The notes under the pieces: generated by a model
The model's database searches: none
What the model was told of the DNA's origin: nothing
Seen by the model: only the letters and a program-made list of their open reading frames with translations
Translations under genes and position numbers: made by a program
Origin: Coprinopsis marcescibilis
Taxonomy: Eukaryota > Basidiomycota > Agaricomycetes > Agaricales > Psathyrellaceae
Length of the DNA stretch: 64,000 nt
Direction: 5' to 3'
Assembly: GCA_004369085.1 (NCBI GenBank)
Contig: ML210221.1
Location: forward strand, 62,001 to 126,000
Shown here: positions 25,598 to 35,700 of the stretch, in pieces
Layout of the letters: each line of letters starts with the position of its first letter
Position numbering within the stretch: the first letter of the stretch is position 1

Positions 25598-26930
25598 TCA
25601 TGAGAGACGGACCGCCTCCTCCAACACCGGTATGGCTTCCTCGATGCGCTGGGACAAGGCCAGATGGAAGGCTAGGGATGAGAGCAATAGAGCCAGCTCA
25701 GGCTCGTGCTTGGCTAGATCCAGCTTCGCCATATCGCGACGAATACCTACGGCATCCATGCTAGGCCTCAGAGCGACGTCGAACTTGTTCAGACTGGCGT
25801 CTTCTGCAAGGCTGCATGAATTGAGATGGGAAGCCAGTGCATTGAGGGAGTGAGAAAGGGGAGGTTCGTATTTGGTTAGCTTTTCTGTGGCGAGACGTTG
25901 ATGTATGTAAATGGCTTCTTGGCTAGCCACCGGAGCGTCGTGCTGACGGCCTTGATTGGAGAGATCTGCGAAGAGAGCTGGCCAATAGATATTCGAATGT
26001 AACCGGATCCTTGGCTGCTAGCCTGCGACAAATGTCGATTGTCGAATTACGATGACCATACAAAGAGTGAGGGAACGGGAGAAACGCATGAAGTGAGGTT
26101 TATTCTCCAGGTAATGTATTACCCATGGTTCTGAGAGAGCGGCGATGATGACGCGAAAGCAGGAATCCATCGATTGGTAGGAACGACTGGACATGTGGGT
26201 AGACGAGGCGTTCGAATTGCTGTAAGGCCGGTGCTGATGCCAGGATACCGTCTTCAAGTATCAACTGGCCAATTCGTCGCTTAACATGCTCGCTGACGCC
26301 GCACAGACTGCGAACGAGCGCAACCATAAAAGTTGGGGGTGGATCGTTGGACCATGCAGTTGAAGAAGAATTCTGCGATGAGGTGACCTTGCCTGTCTGC
26401 TTCCTGGAAAATAGTATGTGCCAGTGCTAACTTTCCACTGCCCACTGCATCGGCAACGACCAAGAGCTTTGCCATTATATCCTCTGCCTCGATCCACGAC
26501 GAGATTTCCGCGTGATGGGTCGACTGCGTTCCGGTAAAACATGTGCGGGAGGGATCCCAAAAGCAGCCTCTGGGATCAGATAACCGCCGCAAGGACGTTT
26601 GCACCTCTAGCTCAGTACCTACGCAGCGTATTGAGATCGGCGGGGACACCAAAAAATGTGGGATAGTGGGCGTACTCGATGGATGTTAGTGGACGTGTGT
26701 GACGTTCAAATAACTCCCTGTAACATGACTCGGAACCTTGTGCGGATATACGTTGCTGGCGCCCGAGAGCGTTTCTACACCACCTAAGGAGTTTGATTTC
26801 ATATATATCATCAGCTTTTTCGCGTTATCTACTGATCACTTTGAAGTTTATCTTCCTTTCCGTCTGCCCTCTAGGCATCGAGCTAGCGCTCTGAACATCT
26901 AACCAGAAGTACCCAGTCAGCTCAACGCAA
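25598..26930 (-). pseudogene. NACHT-TPR relic
   Basis: The 5' part (26281-26652) resembles the NACHT start (LEVQTSLRRLSDPRGCFWD) with a decayed P-loop, ADAVGSGKLALAHTI, where the usual Ser/Thr after GK is Leu. Frames then shift repeatedly (26018-26327). The 3' part (25598-25930) reads as two TPR-like units (EAIYIHQRLATEKL, EEAIPVLEEAVRLS). No continuous reading frame joins the parts. Order and strand match the intact NACHT-TPR gene. Confidence 0.75.
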
Positions 26931-27000
26931 CACAGATTGATAATCGACTTACTGATTGCATTCCCTACTCAAAGTCATTTCATGACTTGCTGGGTGCAAA
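26770..27000. repeat. Duplicated NLR 5' flank, copy 2 (partner 17890-18110)
   Basis: Shares a series of identical blocks with 17890-18110, including CTTCCTTTCCGTCTGCC and TTACTGATTG, in the same order and upstream of a NACHT relic. Confidence 0.75.
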
Positions 27001-27162
27001 GAATGAGACGACATGGCGCTGATGAGGGGCAAGACGAGGCAAGACCCACATCGCCCGAGGGAATTTGGTTAGGGATTCGGCATTTTCCGAGAATACCTCT
27101 CATAACGCAAAAAGCATTCTTAATTCTCAAATTAACTAAGTCTATGGTTTCCGGTCTCTACC

Positions 27163-27800
27163 CTATTTGTTCTTGCTAGATATCCTCTCTACCAGCCCCA
27201 TACACTCCCGGAGGTTGTTCTTGTAGACCTTCGAATAGGGATGCTCCTGAATCAGAGAACGATAGTAGTACGAAACGGCTTCTTCAGCGGCTGTAAGAGC
27301 CTCACTCTCTCGACCCAACCTGAACATCGCCATCGCCATCGCTTATGTCCAGTGCATTACCCCAGAAACGAAATCAAGCAAAGGGGCTCCAAGAGTCCTG
27401 TCCACGTTGCGCCGTCGATAAACTTGGAGGGCCTCTTGAATCACAGTGACCACCTCTTCGTGCCTCTCGCACACGGCAAGAGACACCGCCAAGGCTATCA
27501 AAGGGATTGCTGAGTAGCTTCGATGGAATCCTCCACCCTCCCGGATTTCCACAAAAACACAGAGTGGTTGTTAGCGACGAATATTAATGGCCTCCACAAC
27601 GATTGGAATGGCATCTTCGCAGCGGTTGCTCCTGCTAAGAATGTACGCCAAGTTGTCGAGTGCATTTATGAGATGCCAGGTTGGCGTCCGGCTGAGATTC
27701 GGTTGAACCCTCGACCCCCAGGCTCTTTCCCGCCAATCGACGAGGGACTTCCACCAACGCTTCACAAGTGGAGGCAGCGTCGTTGAAGTTGTCGCAGCTG
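27163..27800 (-). pseudogene. C-terminal TPR fragment of an NLR-like gene
   Basis: Minus-strand pieces read NALDNLAYILSRSNRCEDA, then ALAVSLAVCERHEEVVTV, and finally GRESEALTAAEEAVS with the terminal segment RECMGLVERISSKNK and a stop at 27163. The last piece matches the C-terminus of the intact NACHT-TPR protein (ECHQLLERLAG). Frame changes between pieces, and there is no NACHT domain attached. It directly abuts the duplicated permease segment at about 27819. Confidence 0.7.
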
Positions 27801-27818
27801 TCATTGAACCTTCAAGCT

Positions 27819-29600
27819 TCAAGTACCATAATGCCAACATTAAGCGCCTGTCTGACTTTGTTATTTTGCGGCGAATTAATTGACTATATAGCGATTTAAT
27901 CGGACAATGTTCAGGCTTACAGAGATATGGAAGTCTCTTGTCGTTCTCTCCTGGTCGCGTCCGGTCGAGATAAGGTCTTTGCGGTCCCCGAAACAACTAT
28001 CCAGCCGCCGAGCCGCCGCCCGCTTATTAGACTCACCAAGAACGTTTAACTCGCCAATGCATTTTGGCCTGGATTTCGTGCCCATTATGAACTGAAACGA
28101 AAACAAGTGAGGTGCATGAAGCGCCCAAGAATAATACATGCTGAACTAAAATACAACAGAGTCGAAGAGCAAACAGCGGAGGAGATGCAACAACAGCAAC
28201 GGAAATAGCACACGCAGCAGACATTGTGACTACCAAAAAGGTTATAAAATTAACACACGAGATCCCCGCAATGACCCCTCAGAAGTTCCTGAGCAGCCTC
28301 TTCCACAACGGCGGCCTCACGCCCGTTCCATCATCCTTGACATAAACCAGCTCTTCCTCCACATTATCCAAATCCCTCCTCCTGCCCGCATCCAAATCGA
28401 CCTCATCCAGTTTCTGCCACTTTGTCTTGTTCATGAACTTAAACACGAACATGATGATAGGGAAAAGCGGAAGAAGGATATACGCATCCACGAAGGCTCC
28501 AGCATCGAAGGGTGCAAAGGTTGTCCATCCTTGGATAAGCGACAAAAACACATTGGCACCAAGACCAAAGTAGGCGTTGTAGGGGTAGAAGAAGGATTGG
28601 AATGGGAGTTGCTCTGGTGTGCGGCCTTGCAACGCCCATGCCTTGCGGAATCGGATGTGGGTGTACGAAATGGCGCCCCAAACTAAAAACGTCGACACGC
28701 CGCTGAGGTTGACGATGTAGCCATATGCCACGGATGCACCGGTCGAGATGTTCATCAACGCCAGAGCTCCGAAGAGGTTGGTAAAGATGATAGCGTTGAT
28801 TGGGACACCACGCTTGTCGGTCTTGCCTAGGAATCGCGGGGCCTTGCCATCCTGTGCCATGAAGAGGATGGTGCGCGAGCCGATGTAGATGGAGCTGTTA
28901 ATGGCGGAGAGACAGGTGATGAAGATAAAGGCGTTGATGAGGTGGACGCCGCCATACCAGCCTGCGCTTTGGATGGCGATAGACATGGGTGACTTGAGAG
29001 CGCGTGCTGCTTCCTTGAATTGCGGAGAGTTGGCGGGGCAGGTGAGGCCGAAGAAGAATGCGCTTCCCATGTAGATGAAGATGATTCGCCAGAAGACTTG
29101 ACGGATGGCGAGGGGGACTGCGACGGAGGGATTCTTGGTTTCGGTGGCGGCGACGGCAATACTCTCTACACCGGCGTAGAAGGTGCTACAGAAAACAAAG
29201 ACAGAGGCAACACCCCTAAATCCGTTTGTGAACGCGCCAGGGTCGCGCCAGTAGAGAAAACCGAGTGGTTCGGTTTGGCCCTTCAGACCTCCAGCAGCGT
29301 AGATCAAACTGAAAAAGAAGAACGCTACCAGCCCACCAAGCTTGACGAGGGCGAGCCAGAACTCGGCCTCTCCGAACGCTTCAACGCCCAGAAGCTGGAA
29401 CCCGAGGAAAAAGAACCAAAAGAGGAGGAAGTACCCCCAGATTGGCACTTTGTCGCTCCAGAAGGAAAAGATCGACGTGACGGCATTGTATTCATTGGCG
29501 AGGACAGCAGCCCAAATGATGAAGTAGTTCCAACCAACCGCAACACCAAATGCCTGGTCCACAAACCGGTCAGAGAGATGGGTAAACGCGCCTCCGGACG
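27819..29600. repeat. Segmental duplication, copy 2 (partner at 15212-16278)
   Basis: Intact copy of the block including permease 3' flank and coding region. See copy 1 for the matching limits. Copy 2 keeps the 0.7 kb that copy 1 has lost. Confidence 0.9.
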
Positions 29601-29898
29601 GATAGAGGGTTGTCATCTCGCCGAGGGATTGCATGATGCTGAAGGCGAGGATACCAATGACGCCGAATCCAATGATGAGGGCTGCTGGTCCACCATTGAC
29701 AAGTGCTCCTCCGGAGCCAACGAGCAGGCCAGGGCCGATGATTCCAGCCAAAGCCAACATGCTCAGATGGCGGGTCTTAAGGGCCCGTTTCACACCACTC
29801 TCCGGGTCAATGACATCGCGGTTTTCGGTGTCGACATTGGCGACCTTGGAGACAGATTCGGCCGAGGCAGAAGGTGCCTTCTTGTCGTAGTCTGACAT
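28279..29898 (-). CDS. Amino-acid permease (APC superfamily, fungal YAT/AAT type), intronless
   Basis: Plasma-membrane amino-acid/proton symporter. A single open frame of 539 codons from ATG 29898, normal length for the family. The N-terminal cytosolic segment (about 45 residues) leads into RHLSMLALAGIIGPGLLVGSG, the conserved TM1 region. Then come PSGGAFTHLSDRFVD and GWNYFIIWAAVLANEYNA, both highly conserved in yeast-type permeases, and later SRTILFMAQDGKAPRFL. About twelve hydrophobic segments can be counted. The C-terminus is charged (EEELVYVKDDGTG). Substrate specificity cannot be read from sequence. Lack of introns is unusual beside its intron-rich neighbours. A broken copy lies at 15.7-16.3 kb. 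Confidence 0.95.
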   Translation of the reverse strand: MSDYDKKAPSASAESVSKVANVDTENRDVIDPESGVKRALKTRHLSMLALAGIIGPGLLVGSGGALVNGGPAALIIGFGVIGILAFSIMQSLGEMTTLYPSGGAFTHLSDRFVDQAFGVAVGWNYFIIWAAVLANEYNAVTSIFSFWSDKVPIWGYFLLFWFFFLGFQLLGVEAFGEAEFWLALVKLGGLVAFFFFSLIYAAGGLKGQTEPLGFLYWRDPGAFTNGFRGVASVFVFCSTFYAGVESIAVAATETKNPSVAVPLAIRQVFWRIIFIYMGSAFFFGLTCPANSPQFKEAARALKSPMSIAIQSAGWYGGVHLINAFIFITCLSAINSSIYIGSRTILFMAQDGKAPRFLGKTDKRGVPINAIIFTNLFGALALMNISTGASVAYGYIVNLSGVSTFLVWGAISYTHIRFRKAWALQGRTPEQLPFQSFFYPYNAYFGLGANVFLSLIQGWTTFAPFDAGAFVDAYILLPLFPIIMFVFKFMNKTKWQKLDEVDLDAGRRRDLDNVEEELVYVKDDGTGVRPPLWKRLLRNF

Positions 29899-31560
29899 TC
29901 TCGATAAGCCTTGCTACTCTGGGTACCGAGTTGAAGTTGAGAAGGGCAGGTGAAACGCGAAAGGTTGGGCCGGCGTCGAGAGGCTTGCTAGACACGAACC
30001 AAGGTAGAACCAAGCGATGAGTTGGGCTGAGACGGAGTGTCGGGGATGATATACAGCTCCAGAGGCTGAATTTAGGCTCAGGAACAGTTTTCTTTGTCCT
30101 CCATCGCGATATTCTGTTTGGGAGAATATGACGCAGAAAAAACCAGGATTGCGCCAGCGCAGGACGTAATAAGGCGTGACAGGAAGGTGATGCCCCTGAA
30201 TGTCGATGTGCCTCGAATGGTCCCATCTCACCAATTTTTGTGGTCGATGTCCGAGTTCCGACGAGGTTGCGAGCCTATATCGAGGTCCATTGGGCAGTCA
30301 TGGTTGTAGTAGTGGTTGAGGTCAAAGGTTGTGGATTGATTGATGACGGCGCCCTCCATCGATCATCAAGTGGCGCCGCTCTTTTGCCCTGAGCCAAGTT
30401 ACAACACATACAAACCGGACCAAAACCGGACTAGGCTTGCAGCTCTCATTAATTGCTCAGGCTCATCACAAAAAACGCAATTTCCTGTATGAAATATCAG
30501 AACGGAAAATTCAATCGTCTCGGAAAGCGTAAAACAGCTCCGTTAAATCACAGTGACAGATGAACTTACAATTGCAACTTGCTCGAGTCGCGAGGATTTC
30601 AAGAGCGTATTGTTGGAGGGTTCTCGGCTCCTGACTCCTGAGGCCCTTGCTTTGCTCACCGATGTGGGGACGTTGAAGCCAGGTGAGCCCATTTCAAGTG
30701 GCCGTTGGTTAGCTCCGTTTTTCAATGAAAATTTCCAAGTGGCGGGGCGTCGCTCAAATCGACGACGTGCTGCTACAACCTCAATAGCATCTCACTCCAC
30801 AACCCACACAGACTCATTAAACGCCTTTAATGCAAAGAACGCAGCGTATGTTCTCCTTCTCATGCCCCGTAGCGCGTTTTTTATCCCCCTCCTGAATAAG
30901 AAAGCCACCTCGATTGCCAGGACTACGCCCTGCCTCGCCCTGGTACTGCCTGGGGTACGAACGCTCGGTGTCGCGCAGGCCGATGATCACTCACTCAAAT
31001 TTCAAAGCTGGTGCCAGTGCCGAATTGTGTGCACCTCACACCGTTCATCGGATTCCTCTTGTCGCTTCTTTTTCCAACTGATGTCCTTCCGCGGCCCGCC
31101 ACTACAACCATGTAAGTATGTTACCCGTCATCGAACAAAGATCAGCATACGTACACCCGAATTTTCAAGATGTCATGACTCTACCCGCCCAATCCTGACT
31201 GCGCTACCGCATCATATCGTCCAGGTTGTGCCCCGCTACTAATCGCGATCGCCCTCGCGGTTTCGAAACTTGCGCTATGGGCTAGGAACGTTTGCCTCTA
31301 TGACCTACTGCCATTTTGTGTCATGTTTTGGGATACCCATGACAGTGCAAAAGGGCAGCAAGGGTAGAATCTGCCCTTGCTGAAGAAGGCGAAGCTAAAA
31401 ATTTATGGCTGGCAGCGTGGGGCGAAGCAGGAGGTATAGGTCCTTCAAGTTCCGGACAGAGGGTCAAGCAACAATGCACGGCTGGTGGGGCGTGGGCTGA
31501 GCGCAGGCCCGGGCCTTGTGGCAGGTCACGCTCGCCCACGTATGTATCGCTGGTTGACTC
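29899..31560. other. Gene-free stretch upstream of the permease
   Basis: Contains the permease promoter region. A 229-codon plus-strand frame (30553-31242) has no recognisable domain, low-complexity Ser/Arg content and no splice support, so I do not call it a gene. Confidence 0.4.
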
Positions 31561-32000
31561 CTGCCACCACCATTCCGGGGTGGTGTTCCATCGCCGAAGT
31601 TACTCAAGTTACCGATACTCTGGCAGCTTGGATGGGTGTCATCAAGAAGGAATGGTGTGGCTGAGCCAATCCATACTTGCTCAGGGTGGCGGGAGCGCGA
31701 GGTACTGCAGTGCGGCACTCATACAATCTCTAATACGGGCTCTATTAGAACCTCTGATATTGTTAGAACCTATAATAGGGGTCCTACGGCCCGCAGTTCC
31801 TATCGCCTGCAGGTGTCCTCGGGTTTTGAGCACGGGCGAACACAGGATTATTACGCCTGGCAACCTGGGGGAGCCAATTAATCGGTCAGACTGAGCTTGG
31901 ATGGGTGTTATCAAGAAGGAACGGTGTGGCTGAGCCAATACATACTTGCTCAGGGTGGCGGGGAGCGTGAGTGTACTGCAGTGCGGCACTCATAGAATCT

Positions 32001-32019
32001 CTAATAGGGGCCCTATTAG
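32001..32019. repeat. Perfect 9-bp inverted repeat (palindrome)
   Basis: CTAATAGGG and CCCTATTAG are separated by one base. The second arm runs into the minisatellite, and a related AATAGGGGCCCTA core recurs at its far end (about 32143-32155). In the other copy of the block (about 31740) the palindrome is imperfect. Confidence 0.9.
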
Positions 32020-32147
32020 AAGCTCTGATACTCTGATACTATTAGAACCTCTGGTACTATTAGAACCTCTGATACTATTAGAACCTCTGATACTATTAGA
32101 ACCTCTGATATGATTAGAACCTCTGATATTATTAGAACCTATAATAG
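32014..32147. repeat. 18-bp minisatellite
   Basis: About six units of ATTAGAACCTCTGATACT, with one 10-bp partial duplication at the left end and 1-2 base variants in outer units. The corresponding place in the first copy of the block (31744-31775) has only one to two units, so the array has expanded or contracted since duplication. Confidence 0.95.
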
Positions 32148-32167
32148 GGGCCCTACGGCCCGCAGTT

Positions 32168-32786
32168 ATCCTTGATATGATTGCCTGGCCACTTGCGTCA
32201 ACAATTTTGGTCAGATTGCAAGTCAAAGGCAGGGCAGAAGCAAGGACCAAGGCGTCGGCAAGACCGTGCCCCCTAGTTTTTAGTTCATATTAACTTGAAG
32301 GTTCGAGCTGAGCTCGAAATGCTTCCCTAAAGAGGCTATAGCTTGGTCTTGTGCCAAAATATTTGGTTGAAGACAAGCGGGTCTCCGGGTAAAGTGAGCG
32401 CTTGCTTGCCCATCGAAATCTGACATGGTCACAGGTCCCAAACCCCTTTGTCAAAACTTGGTCGAAACCAAGATTTCGACGACTTGGTCACACTGTCGAA
32501 ATGGCTAAAATGGACTTACAGCACTCCGGGTAAGTACCTTGTGAAAACGTGCTGTCAACAGTCCCGACTGGCGAAGCGCTCAAGCTGCTGTGAACGGTTC
32601 TTCAACATTTTGGCTCCATCGTTGACTGTAAATGGCAGTCAGCTGTGGTTCCAACCGCCATATCACGATGAAATTGATAAACAATAGGAATTGCACAGAA
32701 GTTGTTGTGCAAGGCCCTCCAAAAGTGGTAAAGCTTTGTGGATGTTGTGATCGTTATAAATTGCTCAGAGTTGAGTAAGAATAAGT
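32168..32786. other. Upstream region of the zinc-cluster NLR gene, no gene seen
   Basis: About 600 bp between the minisatellite block and the ATG at 32787. No convincing TATA box or coding frame recognised. Confidence 0.35.
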
Positions 32787-35700
32787 ATGCCAGCCCCGCA
32801 CTCTTTCCTCCCTACGGTCGTTGGCCCAAGCTCCGTAATGGATGGGAATGTCGTACCCTCACTTTTTACGGCTGCTAGTGGGCAAGCCATCAAAGATTCT
32901 CATTTCATGGCCATCGGAGGCGACCACATAGTCCTGAATGTATCGATAGAAACCCCTGCTCGGCCTCACATCCACCCTTCCCAGCACCTTACAGCTTCGC
33001 CTCACGAGGATGACAAGGAACCAGCGCGAGGCGAGCTCCAGGACACTCAGATTGCAGAACAAGCTCCCCTCGACAGGCACACACCCGCGCCTTCCATCGA
33101 GGGTACAATGTTCAGCAGCACAAGCAACATTCGAGTGGTAAGAATCAGCACTTGCTCATTGTGCGAGATCTCACGATGATGCCACTCAGGAATGCCTCCA
33201 GGGCCTTGACTTCTCCAAGCTGACTCGCAATTCCTCGTCTAGACTTCACTCGGAGGTGTATCGAAACTTCATGTACTCAGCAGGACAAGGATATCCTTGC
33301 TTCAATCCTCGATATGGAGGCCAAATTAACATCGGAGACGTGGGCACAATCGACAGCGATGGGTTTCGGGCCATCTTCAATCTCAAGCACGATGAATTCG
33401 AAAGCGATCCCCGACCATTCCCACAGCCAGAGGCTTTATTCGACATAATAAAGGAAGAGGAAATACTATCCGAAGGAGATACATTTACACCAGAAGTGGA
33501 GGACACTATTGTTAACTATACTCCTGATCATTCGTCAGTTTCACTGCACATTGCACGCTCTAGCCTCGACTACTTGATTAACATACCTTTCGCCCCAGAT
33601 CTATCGATAACTTTGAATTTCACTGTCGGTCTCCGTCTGGCGCGGTACTAGCCATCACCTCGTCTGCCAACCTAGAATCGATCGGCGACAACAATTGCAT
33701 GCGCGACTATTTGTGCGAGAATGCGGAAGCAATATTCAAGCACGCGAAAAGCATACGGCGGTTGGATCATAGGGAATCACTATACATCGTCACAGGGTGC
33801 ATAAAGACAGACAGTTGGGCTCTTGCTTCCCATACCTCGCCCATGAGGGAGCCCAACAACGTCCTGGTCCTCAAGAACCGCATGGTTGACTCCAGTGGTT
33901 CGGTTTACTCCTGGGTTCGTAAAGGAAACGCACAAACGCGAGCGGGCACCACTAGTAACACCAACGCGGGACTGAGGGCAAAAGAACACTCCCTTTTCCT
34001 TCGCGGCTTCCTCCTGACCCCAAATAGTGGCGATTCGTCTGGTAGCCCCCCCGCAGCCAGCGCAGGTGATACTGGGCCGTCCTCCAGTGGGTCGAACTCC
34101 GACAAGGACGCCCCCAGTACAGACCGTTCTGGAAAAGGGTCAGGCATCGGCAAACCAGGGGAGGCATCATCAGCACGCCATGGCGGCCCGTCAGCGGGCC
34201 CAACATCGTCAGCATCGTTCTCCGATTCGTTATCCAGTGGGCCTGGCATCACTAAGTCAACGAGACCGGTTGTACAAAAATTCCCATTCCAGCAAGCAAG
34301 CGTACGTCCCGTCTTTTCATCATATGTACCGCTTCATCCACTGACTGGAAAATACACCAGATTGGAACACCATCCGAGTTCGTGAACGCCTATCTACTAC
34401 AAACTCAGGTAGGCTGCACATCTTGTTCGGCAAAAGCATCACGATAACCCAGTTTGCATCTCAGGATAGAGCCCAGTTTGCTATTACCCATGATGATGAC
34501 TGGAGAGGTACGCTCAAAGGCAGAACATGGGATGGTGCGTAAACATCAGAACCAGACGATGGAGTCCGCACTTATATCCTGCACTACAGAGGGTGAGATT
34601 GTTGGTCTCTTGGACAGGCTGAGTCTCTCCAGGCGCGTTAAGATTAAAAACGGTACAGGATGGCTCCGTGATGAATCTTTTGTGCAAACTCGTCTCTGAC
34701 GGCAACATTAGGAGTCGCGTTTACGAAAGAAACCGACGAGCAAGACTTGGTGGTTCCAGACCCACAAGACGTGGCCGACACCTGGACGAGCAGCCTTGGT
34801 CACAACTCCGAGTCTGATGCTCGAGCTGTTAGCCATCCAAGTAACTCATACTCACATTTTTGCGTGAAAACCGCCGTTCAAAGCGTTACAAACGAGGTAG
34901 ACGTCCAGGAGAGCCATCCATCCTCTCCCGCAGGCACTCTAGCCTTGGCACAAGGCGCTAAGCTCAAGTGCAGTGTGACGGTATTGCCAATCCTACTGTT
35001 ATATGTTGTCCAAATACTTATGTAAATACTTTCTGCATCGTTTCTTCAAGTCCTGTAACGTCTGTAAAACCGATCCGGCGGACTGTAGACGTGTGGAGAA
35101 TGGGGAAAGCAGCAGCCATGCCAGCAGCTCGAGCAGGGTATCCGAGCCAATAAAAACGCGCCCAATGGTATGTGATTCTATCGGTCGGTTCACCCATTGC
35201 GTTGAAATACTGACAAGTGTGCAGCATCTCAAAGCTTGTGTATCTTGCAGACGTAGAAAAATCAAATGCGATGGTCAAGGTGCGTATCACCGTTACGCCA
35301 ATTTGTTAAATTCCATCATCTCTGACTCTTTTCTCAGCGCCATGCAGGAATTGGTAAGTCTATAGCGCCTGTGATATAGTTCATTTGCTTCATATTGATT
35401 CGATTGCAGCCAGAACGCGTCAATAAGTCTGTCGTGCACATATGAGAAAGGTCCGCCATACGGATCATCTCGGAGGAGCAGAAGCCAGGGTCCAACTGCT
35501 AACCGCAGAAGCAAGGTAAATGTCATTCGAATTTAATGTTTTGACTGAATCAATTCTATTCAGGAATGCGATCATTGCTGCTCCGCGAAAGTTAAGTGTG
35601 ATTGTGCAGGTCTGTCGTCGCTTCCTTCTCTCACCCGAGCTCTTCTGACTCCAGTTCTACTCGGTGGTTACAGATCATTGCGACACGTGGTAAGACTCGT

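Larger units (their letters stand above)
31628..32167. repeat. Direct duplication of a non-coding block
   Basis: 31628-31805 and 31899-32167 share the sequence from CTTGGATGGGTGT through TACTTGCTCAGGGTGGCGG and GTACTGCAGTGCGGCACTCATA to CCTACGGCCCGCAGTT. The second copy is longer because of an expanded 18-bp minisatellite in its middle. No coding capacity or transposase seen. Confidence 0.9.

Noticed and set aside
29020..29895. 291-codon plus-strand frame opposite the permease
   Set aside because: Long antisense frame produced by codon bias of the permease; no homology recognised.
30553..31242. 229-codon plus-strand frame
   Set aside because: Starts inside AT-rich sequence, Ser/Arg-rich without domain, no neighbouring exons in phase.
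32014..32147. CRISPR-like regular repeats
   Set aside because: Units are contiguous with no spacers, and the organism is a fungus; this is a minisatellite.
31990..32250. Frame encoding a repeated six-residue unit (GSNSIR)
   Set aside because: Direct translation of the 18-bp minisatellite; not evidence of a gene.
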